Part shown: piece after piece, positions 54,592 through 61,685 of the stretch
Numbering within the stretch: the stretch's first letter is position 1
Layout: each line of letters begins with the position of its first letter
DNA from: Pelomonas sp965229315
GTDB taxonomy: Bacteria; Pseudomonadota; Gammaproteobacteria; Burkholderiales; Burkholderiaceae_C
Reading direction: 5' to 3'
DNA: 64,000 bases
NCBI RefSeq assembly: GCF_965229315.1
Contig: NZ_CBDDJA010000001.1
Location: forward strand, 806,001-870,000
The notes under the pieces: model-generated
What the model was told of the DNA's origin: nothing
Seen by the model: only the letters and a program-made list of their open reading frames with translations
Database searches by the model: none
Program-made: the position numbers and the translations under genes

Positions 54592-55515
54592 TTAGAGGCG
54601 GGATTCTAAAAGTTCGCGCCAGCGTGCGAGCTCCGGCCCGACGTCTGAAAGGTCATTCAGCGGGCGCAAGCCCTGCAGACCGGGGGGTGGCCGCAGCACG
54701 CCACCGCGGGCGGCGGCCCAGATCTCGACGTGGCGGGGCAGCAGTTCGCGCAGCCCGGCCAGCCCTTCGAGCACGGCCTTGCCGGACAGGCGGCCACTGA
54801 ATGTCAGGGCAACGATGTCGGCTTCGCGAGCGATGGCCGCGAGCGGGAGCTGGGCCGGCGGCAACTGCACGCCCAGCGGCAGGCAGGCGGCCCCCTCCAG
54901 GCACAACAAAGCGTGCAGCATCGCCAGGCCCGATGCGTGGTCGTCGCCAGGCAGCGTCGACAGCAGCACACGCGGCCCGCCCGCCTCAGGTGTCAACGCA
55001 CCCACGGCTTGGCGCAGCACCAACTGCAGCGATTCACCGAAAAGGCGCTCCTGAAAAGGCTGCAGTTCGCCACTCACCACGCGATCGCCGATGCGCATCG
55101 CGAGTGGCGCGAACACCGCGCACACCGCGCCCGGCAGGCCTCGGCGCAACACCGCTCGCGACAACGCCTGCTGCAGCCCCTCGCCACCGTGGGCCTGCAG
55201 CAGCGCCATGCAGGCGGCCACCTCGGGCGCCTCGGTATCCAGGCCGGGCGCGAAGGGTGCCGGCGCCACCAGCGCCAGCAACTCCTGCAACGAGGCCGCG
55301 ACAACGCGCCCCGGCCGGTGGCCTGCATCAAGCAGCCGCTTGACGAGGCGCAGCCGCTGCACCTGCTCGGGCGAGTACAGCCGCTCGCCGGACGCGTCAC
55401 GCCCGGGTGCCGGGAAGCCGTAGCGGCGCTCCCAGACGCGCAGCGTCTCCTTGCCGATGCCCGTGTCGCGCTCGACGGCAGCGATGCCGACGCAGCCCGC
55501 CGGCGCGTCAGCCAT
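54592..55515 (-). CDS. MerR family regulator with cobalamin-binding-like C-terminal domain
   Basis: A 307-residue regulator. Residues about 8-75 are a MerR helix-turn-helix (AAVERDTGIGKETLRVWERRYGFP). The C-terminal half resembles the B12-binding domain of CarH/LitR-type photoreceptor regulators. It retains DxHxxG (D191, H193, G196 in GDDHASG) and a later S-G-R-L stretch. The helical cap region lacks an obvious WxxxEH motif, so cobalamin binding is uncertain. It probably controls itself and the downstream di-iron gene. The start at 55515 was chosen over 55569, whose extension is unconserved and Cys-rich. Confidence 0.75.
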   Translation of the reverse strand: MADAPAGCVGIAAVERDTGIGKETLRVWERRYGFPAPGRDASGERLYSPEQVQRLRLVKRLLDAGHRPGRVVAASLQELLALVAPAPFAPGLDTEAPEVAACMALLQAHGGEGLQQALSRAVLRRGLPGAVCAVFAPLAMRIGDRVVSGELQPFQERLFGESLQLVLRQAVGALTPEAGGPRVLLSTLPGDDHASGLAMLHALLCLEGAACLPLGVQLPPAQLPLAAIAREADIVALTFSGRLSGKAVLEGLAGLRELLPRHVEIWAAARGGVLRPPPGLQGLRPLNDLSDVGPELARWRELLESRL

Positions 55516-55735
55516 GGTTGAGTGAACAGAATTTCGACAACATGGGCATGTCAGCGCGCTGAACACCAAATCTCGACTCTATTCGAATGGACAAACCTTC
55601 GACATGTTGCGCCCGCACGCCCGTCAACAGGGCGTTGGCGATACTGTTTGTAAATCGCATCGCGACCATCTAAAACAGATCGGCAGGCTGACACACAGCC
55701 TCAACAATCGTCGCCCAAACCCGGTACAGCCGCGT

Positions 55736-55763
55736 GGAACTTTGTGCGATTGGCGGACTCTCA
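55736..55763 (+). promoter_or_regulatory. ECF/sigma-E-like promoter of the candidate small RNA
   Basis: GGAACTT (55736-55742) and TCTCA (55759-55763) are separated by 16 nt. This matches the -35 GGAACTT and -10 TCTGA pattern with the usual spacing for RpoE-type sigma factors. Transcription would begin near 55770. Confidence 0.6.
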
Positions 55764-55769
55764 GGGTAC

Positions 55770-55955
55770 ACACACAGTGAAAACCCGAGGAGCTCTGCCC
55801 CTCACCCGATTCAGGTCGCTCTACCTCTCTGAAACAAGAGCAGCAATCTCGGAGCCGTTCTCCTCCTCCTCCCTCCCTCCCTCGTTGGCTCCGGGGCGTT
55901 CAGCGACCGCTTTTATGAAGCAGGGCCTGCGTCACGCGACGCAGGCCCTTTTCTT
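55770..55955 (+). ncRNA. Candidate trans-acting small RNA with anti-Shine-Dalgarno loop
   Basis: About 186 nt from the predicted start of the ECF-like promoter to the terminator. A hairpin is closed by CTCGGAGCC (55848-55856) and GGCTCCGGG (55887-55895), nine pairs including one G-T wobble. It presents a 30-nt loop of repeated TCC/CTCC units (CU-rich tract 55858-55883). These repeats are complementary to AGGAGG ribosome-binding sites. This layout resembles the CCUCCUCCC-loop (cuckoo) small RNAs described in alphaproteobacteria. Boundaries and expression are inferred, and no homologue is known to me in this group. Confidence 0.6.
55923..55955 (+). terminator. Strong intrinsic terminator
   Basis: An 11-bp perfect stem, GGGCCTGCGTC with GACGCAGGCCC and loop ACGC (55923-55948), is followed by TTTTCTT. 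It ends the candidate small RNA and is also 48 bp from the corA stop on the other strand. Confidence 0.88.
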
Positions 55956-56002
55956 CGGCCGTGCTGCACAACCGGCCGCGGGCGAGGCCCGGAGGGTGGG
56001 AC

Positions 56003-56992
56003 TTACTTCAGCCAACCCTTGCGGCGGAAGTAGATGAACGGCGCCGCCACAGAGGCGACCATCAAGGCCAGCGCGAACGGGTAGCCCCAGGGATGATCCA
56101 GTTCCGGCATGTGCCGGAAATTCATGCCGTAGATGGACGCGATCAGCGTGGGCGGCAGCAAGGCAACGCTGGCCACCGAGAAGATCTTGATGATCTTGTT
56201 CTGGTTGATGTTGATGAAACCGACGGTCGCATCCATCAGGAAGTTGATCTTGTCGAAAAGAAACGCCGTGTGGGAATCCAGCGAGTCGATGTCGCGCAGG
56301 ATCTGGCGCGACTCCTCGAACTGCTCGGCGTTGAGCATGCGGCTGCGCATCATGAAGCTGACTGCACGGCGCGTGTCCATCACGTTGCGGCGGATGCGCC
56401 CGTTCAAGTCTTCCTCGCGTGCGATGGCCGCCAGCACGCCGCCGGCCTCGGCGTCGGTCACGTTGCTCTTCAGCACGCGGGCGCTGACCGCTTCCAGCTT
56501 GTCGTAGATGCCTTCCAGCACGTCGGCCGAATACTCGGCATCGGCGTCGTAGAGCTTCAGCAGCACGTCCTTCGCATCCTCGATCAGCGCCGGGATGCGC
56601 CGCGCCCGCAACCGCAGCAGCCGGAACACCGGCAGGTCCTCGTTGTGGATCGAGAACAGCACCTTGTTGAACAGGATGAAGGCCACCCGCACGTTGCGCG
56701 CCGATTTGCCGTCCGGGCCATCGTCGCCCTCGATCAGGAAGTCCGAGCGGATGTGCAGCTCGCCGTTGTCTTCCTCGTAGAAGCGGGCCGATTCCTCCAG
56801 GTCCTCGTCGACGATGTCCTCGGGGATGGTCAGCCCGAAACGGTCGCGGATCCAACCCTTCTCCTCGGCGCTGGGGCTCTCCAGGTCCACCCAGACCGGG
56901 CGCGACTGGGCCAGGTCTTCAGCGGTTTCGATTTCTTCCTGGAACAGCCCGCCCTTCAGGCGGCCGTTGTCCAGTGTGAACACATTCAGCAT
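56003..56992 (-). CDS. corA: CorA family magnesium/cobalt transporter
   Basis: A 329-residue channel protein. A large acidic N-terminal cytoplasmic domain precedes two C-terminal membrane helices. The pore signature is IYGMNFRHMPEL, with the invariant G-M-N after the first helix, and the protein ends in the basic RRKGWLK. Pentameric CorA proteins admit Mg and related divalent ions. The gene stands alone, transcribed leftwards. Its predicted promoter at 57182-57210 implies a leader of about 180 nt. Confidence 0.93.
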   Translation of the reverse strand: MLNVFTLDNGRLKGGLFQEEIETAEDLAQSRPVWVDLESPSAEEKGWIRDRFGLTIPEDIVDEDLEESARFYEEDNGELHIRSDFLIEGDDGPDGKSARNVRVAFILFNKVLFSIHNEDLPVFRLLRLRARRIPALIEDAKDVLLKLYDADAEYSADVLEGIYDKLEAVSARVLKSNVTDAEAGGVLAAIAREEDLNGRIRRNVMDTRRAVSFMMRSRMLNAEQFEESRQILRDIDSLDSHTAFLFDKINFLMDATVGFININQNKIIKIFSVASVALLPPTLIASIYGMNFRHMPELDHPWGYPFALALMVASVAAPFIYFRRKGWLK

Positions 56993-57181
56993 GCATCGTC
57001 TCCAGCAGCGCTGGCACAGGGACGACGGCGTGCGCCGTCCGGGGTGGCGGGGGTCAGGTCAACCGTCTCACTCCGGGCGGGCGCGGTGCTCAGTTCTCAA
57101 GAGAAGAGGCCGTGCGGCGGGAGTGGACGGTCACCGAGGGTGATCGCTGTCCAAGAAGGGCTCCGTTGGGGGGATAGCTGA

Positions 57182-57210
57182 AGATTATTGCACCGCTGGG
57201 AGATGTGAAA
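57182..57210 (-). promoter_or_regulatory. Putative corA promoter
   Basis: On the minus strand, TTTCAC (57205-57210) and TAATCT (57182-57187) are separated by exactly 17 bp, a fair sigma-70 match in this GC-rich genome. The predicted start near 57175 leaves a leader of roughly 180 nt before the corA ATG. Confidence 0.4.
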
Positions 57211-57261
57211 GAAGCCGCAATATCAAGGCACCGAAGGGCACAAAACCTCACCGTCATCCTC

Positions 57262-57290
57262 TTGTCACGAGGTCACTTCGCGCGCAAACT
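57262..57290 (+). promoter_or_regulatory. Putative hpf promoter
   Basis: TTGTCA (57262-57267) and CAAACT (57285-57290) are spaced by 17 bp on the plus strand. The -35 is good and the -10 weak. The predicted transcript would carry a pyrimidine-rich leader of about 115 nt. Confidence 0.35.
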
Positions 57291-57412
57291 GAGCCCGTCG
57301 ATTCCCCACTCCCATCCCAACTCTGCTACCTGAAAAGACCCCCCTCTCCTCCCTCACCTTTCTCAGTTTTCTGGTTCCGTTTTCCCCGACCCATCCTCTG
57401 AAAGGAGGCTTT

Positions 57413-57754
57413 ATGAATCTGACGATCAGTGGCCATCACCTCGAAGTCACGCCGGCTCTGCGCGAGTACGTGCTCACCAAGCTGGATCGTGTGACCCGCC
57501 ATTTCGACCAGGTCGTTGACATCAACGTCCTGCTGACCGTGGAGAAGCAAAAGGAGAAGGAGCGCCGCCAGCGTGCCGAAGTCACGCTGCATGTGAAGGG
57601 CCGCGACATCTTCGTCGAGCAGTCCCACGAAGATCTTTACGCGGCGATCGATCAGTTGATGGACAAGCTGGATCGGCAGGTGTGCCGCCACAAGGACAAG
57701 GTGCAAGACCACCATCACGCCTCCGCCAAGCGCCTGGAGGTCCCGGCGCCCTGA
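57413..57754 (+). CDS. hpf: Ribosome hibernation promoting factor (short form)
   Basis: A 113-residue ribosome-associated protein that inactivates 70S ribosomes in stationary phase (HPF/RaiA family, once called sigma-54 modulation protein). It opens MNLTISGHHLEVTPALREYVLTK and has the core EVTLHVKGRDIFVEQSHEDLYAAIDQLMDKLDRQ. The lack of a long C-terminal domain makes it the short form. AAAGGAGG at 57401-57408 is a near-perfect ribosome-binding site. The usual upstream rpoN gene is absent; corA is divergent instead. ptsN and hprK follow after a terminator. Confidence 0.93.
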   Translation: MNLTISGHHLEVTPALREYVLTKLDRVTRHFDQVVDINVLLTVEKQKEKERRQRAEVTLHVKGRDIFVEQSHEDLYAAIDQLMDKLDRQVCRHKDKVQDHHHASAKRLEVPAP

Positions 57755-57774
57755 GCCCACGCGGCTCACGCGAT

Positions 57775-57800
57775 AGCGGCCTGCGGGCCGCTTTTGTTTT
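57775..57800 (+). terminator. Intrinsic terminator after hpf
   Basis: A 7-bp perfect stem AGCGGCC with GGCCGCT (loop TGCG) is followed by TTTGTTTT. It lies 20 bp after the hpf stop and suggests that hpf is largely a single-gene transcript, separate from ptsN. Confidence 0.85.
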
Positions 57801-58001
57801 GCGATGCGCAATCCACGGTGATCGGCTGTTGCTGCGGTGCCGCAAAAACCCGCATTCGGGGGTCTGCAGGCGCGTTTTGCACGGGTCTAGGGTCAACCGC
57901 CCACCCCAAAACGCGTGACAGTTCCATAATCCGCGGCTCTGATTGACCCACGCCCGGTTCCGGCCGCGCCCCATGGCGCCCCCGACGCCCGGCCCCAACC
58001 C

Positions 58002-58472
58002 ATGAACCGTCTCGCCGCCATCCTGCCCGCCGACAACGTGTCGGTGAATGTGGATGCGTCCAGCAAGAAACGCGCTTTCGAGCATGCAGGCCTGCTGTTC
58101 GAGAACCACCACCAGATGGCGCGCGCGCTGGTCACCGACAACCTGTTCGCACGGGAGCGTCTGGGCTCCACGGGCCTGGGGCACGGCGTCGCCATCCCGC
58201 ACGGTCGCGTCAAGGGCCTGAAGAACCCGCTGGCCGCGGTGCTGCGGCTGCAGCAGCCGATCGGCTTCGATGCGCCCGACGACGAGCCCGTCAGCCTGCT
58301 GATCTTCCTGCTCGTGCCGGAAGCCGCCACGCAGCGGCACCTGGAAATCCTGTCCGAGATCGCCGAGATGCTGTCCGACCGCGAACTGCGCGAGCACCTC
58401 AAGACCGAGCCGGACGCCGCCACGCTGCACAAGCTGATCGCCGCCTGGGAACCCCTCAAGTCCGTCGCGTGA
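58002..58472 (+). CDS. ptsN: PTS IIA-like nitrogen regulatory protein
   Basis: A 156-residue EIIA-Ntr protein, the terminal phospho-acceptor of the nitrogen PTS chain that regulates potassium transport and sigma-54-linked functions. The phosphorylated His is H67 in HGVAIPHGRV, embedded in the typical STGLGHGVAIPHGR. Length matches the family. It lies 121 bp upstream of hprK, whose kinase acts on HPr-type proteins of the same chain in betaproteobacteria. Confidence 0.93.
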   Translation: MNRLAAILPADNVSVNVDASSKKRAFEHAGLLFENHHQMARALVTDNLFARERLGSTGLGHGVAIPHGRVKGLKNPLAAVLRLQQPIGFDAPDDEPVSLLIFLLVPEAATQRHLEILSEIAEMLSDRELREHLKTEPDAATLHKLIAAWEPLKSVA

Positions 58473-58593
58473 TGCGCGGCATTTCGGGCCGAGCGCCGGG
58501 CCGCTCCCAAGCCGGCCCGTCTGGCGATGTGCTCGTGGCTCGACGCCGCGAGCATCGCCACCCGCTCGGTGTACCCGCAGGACCACGGCTCGC

Positions 58594-59550
58594 ATGAAAC
58601 CGACCTCCATCAGCGCCGAGCGACTCTTCGAGGAGCACCGCGAGGCCCTGCGCTGGGAATGGATCGCCGGCCACGCGCATCCCGAGCGCCGCTTCGACGA
58701 AGCCGCCGTGCGCGATGCGCAAAGCGCAGCCGACCTGGTCGGCTACCTGAACTACATCCACCCGTACCGGGTGCAGATCGTCGGTCGGCGCGAGGTGGCC
58801 TACCTCAGCCAGGAAAGTGCCGAGACCCAGGACCGCCGCATCTCGCGCATCGTCACGTTGGAGCCCCCGGTCCTGATCGTGGCCGACGACTCCGTGCCGC
58901 CGCCGCGCATGGTGGCCATGTGCGACCGCGCCGAGATCCCGCTGTTCCGCACGGCCGAGTCCGCCGGGCACGTCATTGACCTGGTGCGCGGCTACCTGTC
59001 GCAGCTGTTCGCCAACCGCACGACGCGCCACGGCGTGTTCATGGACATCCTGGGCCTGGGCGTGCTGCTGACGGGCGAGTCGGGCCTGGGCAAGAGCGAA
59101 CTGGGCCTGGAGCTGATCTCGCGCGGCCACGGCCTCGTCGCCGACGACGCGGTGGACTTCTTCCGCATCTCGCAGACCGCCATCGAGGGCCGCTGCCCCG
59201 AGCTGCTGCTGAACCTGCTGGAAGTGCGCGGCATCGGCCTGCTGGACATCAAGTCCATCTTTGGCGAGACGGCGGTGCGCCGCAAGATGCGCCTCAAGCT
59301 CATCGTGCACCTGGTGCGCAAGGAGACGATGGAGCGCGACTTCGAGCGCCTGCCCTACGAACCGTTGTACGAAGACGTGCTCGGCATGCCGGCGCGCAAG
59401 GTCGTCATCGCGGTGGACGCGGGCCGCAACCTGGCCGTGCTCGTGGAAGCCGCCGTGCGCAACACCATCCTGCAACTGCGCGGCATCGACACGTACAAGG
59501 AATTCGTCGAGCGCCACCAACGCGCCATCGACAACGGTTCCATCGATTGA
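58594..59550 (+). CDS. hprK: HPr kinase/phosphorylase
   Basis: A 318-residue bifunctional kinase/phosphorylase that acts on a Ser of HPr. The P-loop GESGLGKS is at residues 161-168. The family signature follows, as EVRGIGLLDIKSIFGETAVRRKMRLK. In betaproteobacteria it usually lies next to ptsN and rapZ; here rapZ does not follow. The 169-nt gap downstream has GC-rich inverted segments (GTCCCCC with GGGGGAC at 59603-59618) but no T-tract. Confidence 0.95.
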   Translation: MKPTSISAERLFEEHREALRWEWIAGHAHPERRFDEAAVRDAQSAADLVGYLNYIHPYRVQIVGRREVAYLSQESAETQDRRISRIVTLEPPVLIVADDSVPPPRMVAMCDRAEIPLFRTAESAGHVIDLVRGYLSQLFANRTTRHGVFMDILGLGVLLTGESGLGKSELGLELISRGHGLVADDAVDFFRISQTAIEGRCPELLLNLLEVRGIGLLDIKSIFGETAVRRKMRLKLIVHLVRKETMERDFERLPYEPLYEDVLGMPARKVVIAVDAGRNLAVLVEAAVRNTILQLRGIDTYKEFVERHQRAIDNGSID

Positions 59551-59719
59551 ACGTGAGCCCCTCGCCCAGTCTTGCCGCGCTGAACGCGGGCACGCCTAGC
59601 CGGTCCCCCTGGGGGACGGCGATGTTTGCGGCATTGAGCCGCAAGCACATCGCCTGCGGGCCGGCTTGGGGCGGCCCGGCGCCAGTCCGCGGTTTCATGC
59701 ATGGCGACATAGGCCTTTG

Positions 59720-61135
59720 ATGGCGTTGAACGGATTCGGCGACATCGCCCGGCTGCTCATCCTCAACACGGACAGCTACAAGGCCAGCCACTGGCTGCAA
59801 TACCCGCCGCACACGACCACCGTGTTCAGCTACATCGAGGCGCGCGGCGGCACGCTGCCCTACACGGTGTTCTTCGGCCTGCAGGCGCTGCTGAAGGAGT
59901 ACTTCACCCGGCCGGTCACGGCCGACGACGTGGTGCTGGCCGCCGAGGTCTGCGCGGCCCATGGCGTGCCGTTCCATCGCGAGGGCTGGCAGCACATCGT
60001 CGACGCGCACGCGGGGCGGTTGCCGGTGCGTATCCGTGCGGTGCCCGAGGGCCTGGTCGTGCCGGTGGGCCACGCCCTCGTCACCATCGCGAACACCGAC
60101 CCGGCCTGCTGGTGGCTGACCAGTTTCCTGGAGACGGCGCTGCTGCGCATCTGGTACCCGACGACCGTGGCCAGCCACAGCCATGCGACGCGCCGCCTCA
60201 TTGCCGACGCACTGCAGCGCACCGGCTCGCCCGAAGGCCTGCCCTTCAAGCTGCATGACTTCGGCGCGCGGGGCGTGTCGTCGCTGGAGTCGGCGATGCT
60301 GGGCGGCATGGCCCACCTCGTGAACTTCCAGGGCACGGACACGATGACGGCGCTGCTGGGCGCGCGCGCCTACTACGGCGAGCCCATGGCGGGCTTCTCC
60401 ATCCCGGCCGCCGAACACAGCACGATCACGGCCTGGGGCCGCGACGGCGAACTCGACGCCTACCGCAACATGCTGCGGCAGTTCGGCAAGCCCGGCGCGC
60501 TGCTGGCCGTGGTGTCGGACTCCTACGACCTCGACGCCGCCGTGACGCAGCTCTGGGGCGGCGCGTTGCGCGACGAAGTCATCGCCAGCGGTGCGACCGT
60601 CGTCATCCGCCCGGACAGCGGCGACCCGACCGCCGTGGTGCCGCGCACGGTGCAGTCGCTGGACGCGTCCTTCGGCAGCGACGTGAATGCCAAGGGCTAC
60701 AAGGTGCTGCGGCATGTGCGCGTCATCCAGGGCGATGGCATCACGCGCCAGTCCATCGCCAGCATCCTGGCGGCGCTGCAGGGCGCGGGCTATTCGGCCG
60801 ACAACATCGCCTTCGGCCAGGGCGGCGCGCTGCTGCAGCAGGTCAACCGCGACACGCTGGGCTTCGCCATGAAGGCCTCGGCCGCTGAAGTGAACGGCGA
60901 ATGGCGCGATGTCTTCAAGGCGCCCGTCACCGACCCCGCCAAGCGCAGCAAGGCCGGGCGGCTGACGCTGCTGCGCCGCGACGACGCGTTCGCCACCGTC
61001 AGGCTGGATTCACCCGGCTGCCGTGAAGCGCTCGCCGAAGGTGCGACCGAGGTGCTGCGCACCGTCTTCGAAGACGGTCGCCTGCTCGTGGACGACAGCT
61101 TCGCGGCGATCCGCGCCCGCGCCGCCGGCCATTGA
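59720..61135 (+). CDS. nadV: Nicotinamide phosphoribosyltransferase
   Basis: A 471-residue NAMPT-family enzyme that converts nicotinamide and PRPP to nicotinamide mononucleotide for NAD salvage. The signature segments are ILNTDSYKASHWLQYPP, LHDFGARGVSSLESAMLGG, NFQGTDTM, SIPAAEHSTI, VSDSYDLD and VIRPDSGDPTAV. The last two line the phosphoribosyl/PPi site. Length agrees with bacterial NadV and human NAMPT. It sits between hprK and fur, and the stops of nadV and fur are adjacent. The partner adenylyltransferase (nadM or nadD) is not in the window. Confidence 0.94.
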   Translation: MALNGFGDIARLLILNTDSYKASHWLQYPPHTTTVFSYIEARGGTLPYTVFFGLQALLKEYFTRPVTADDVVLAAEVCAAHGVPFHREGWQHIVDAHAGRLPVRIRAVPEGLVVPVGHALVTIANTDPACWWLTSFLETALLRIWYPTTVASHSHATRRLIADALQRTGSPEGLPFKLHDFGARGVSSLESAMLGGMAHLVNFQGTDTMTALLGARAYYGEPMAGFSIPAAEHSTITAWGRDGELDAYRNMLRQFGKPGALLAVVSDSYDLDAAVTQLWGGALRDEVIASGATVVIRPDSGDPTAVVPRTVQSLDASFGSDVNAKGYKVLRHVRVIQGDGITRQSIASILAALQGAGYSADNIAFGQGGALLQQVNRDTLGFAMKASAAEVNGEWRDVFKAPVTDPAKRSKAGRLTLLRRDDAFATVRLDSPGCREALAEGATEVLRTVFEDGRLLVDDSFAAIRARAAGH

Positions 61136-61585
61136 TCAACCGGCCTTGTTCGGGCAGTTGACCTTGACGCAGCTGGCATAGAGCGCCAGCGAGTGCTCCT
61201 GCAACTGGAAGCCGCGCTCACTCGCGATCGCGTGCTGACGCTCCTCGATGCTGGTGTCGAAGAACTCCTCGACCCGTCCACAGGTCAGGCAGACGAGGTG
61301 GTCATGGTGGTGCCCCTCGTTGAGCTCGTAGACGGCCTTGCCGGTTTCGAAGTGGTTGCGGCTGATCAGCCCCGCCTGCTCGAACTGCTGCAGCACGCGG
61401 TAGACCGTGGCCAGGCCGATGTCGGCGCCTTCGCCCAGCAGCGACTTGTAGACATCCTCGGCCGTCATGTGACGCTGCTGGGTGCGCTGGAAGATCTCGA
61501 GGATCTTGATGCGCGGCAGCGTCGCCTTGAGGCCGCTGTTCTTGATGTCGCTGGACTGGTTCTTGGCGGAAGGGGTGCTGGGCAT
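61136..61585 (-). CDS. fur: Ferric uptake regulator
   Basis: A 149-residue Fe(II)-dependent repressor. The winged helix contains LATVYRVLQQFEQAGLI. Metal sites include the His-rich HHHDHLVCLTCG with the CxxC structural zinc pair, and a second Cys pair near the C-terminus (CVKVNC). The start at 61585 (MPSTPSAK) was chosen because upstream in-frame codons cross the bamE promoter. It is divergent from bamE by 100 bp, an arrangement frequent in Burkholderiales. No clear Fur box is seen in the gap. Confidence 0.94.
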   Translation of the reverse strand: MPSTPSAKNQSSDIKNSGLKATLPRIKILEIFQRTQQRHMTAEDVYKSLLGEGADIGLATVYRVLQQFEQAGLISRNHFETGKAVYELNEGHHHDHLVCLTCGRVEEFFDTSIEERQHAIASERGFQLQEHSLALYASCVKVNCPNKAG

Positions 61586-61685
61586 GGAGCGCGGGCCGGG
61601 GCCGGGAAGGGGCCCCGCTAGAATCCGCCGATCATAGCCAGCCGAGCCTTCGGCCGGTGTTACCCGTCCCCTCTCGAGCCGCCCC

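Larger units (their letters stand above)
55516..56002. other. 487-nt gene-free region between merR and corA
   Basis: No convincing protein gene is present, and base composition is less GC-rich than the surroundings. The left 120 nt should hold the merR promoter (minus strand). This part contains ACATG-GG-CATGT (55540-55551), plus CAACATG (55538-55544) inverted to CATGTTG (55603-55609). The right part holds an ECF-type promoter, a candidate small RNA and its terminator on the plus strand, listed separately. A 97-codon frame at 55744-56037 runs through the terminator and is discounted. Confidence 0.6.
56993..57412. other. 420-nt divergent leader region between corA and hpf
   Basis: No gene is supported here. 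The left 190 nt would be the corA leader, containing an imperfect hairpin at 57126-57153 (GGAC..GGTCACC with GGTGATC..GTCC). The right 150 nt is unusually pyrimidine-rich on the plus strand (57336-57365) and leads to the very strong hpf ribosome-binding site. Promoters for both directions are listed separately. Confidence 0.5.

Noticed and set aside
55744..56037. A 97-codon frame through the merR-corA gap
   Set aside because: It runs through the terminator hairpin at 55923-55955 and into corA, has no good ribosome-binding site and no family resemblance. The RNA interpretation explains the region better.
61586..61685. A Fur box in the fur/bamE divergent region
   Set aside because: No AT-rich GATAAT-type repeat is present in this GC-rich gap.
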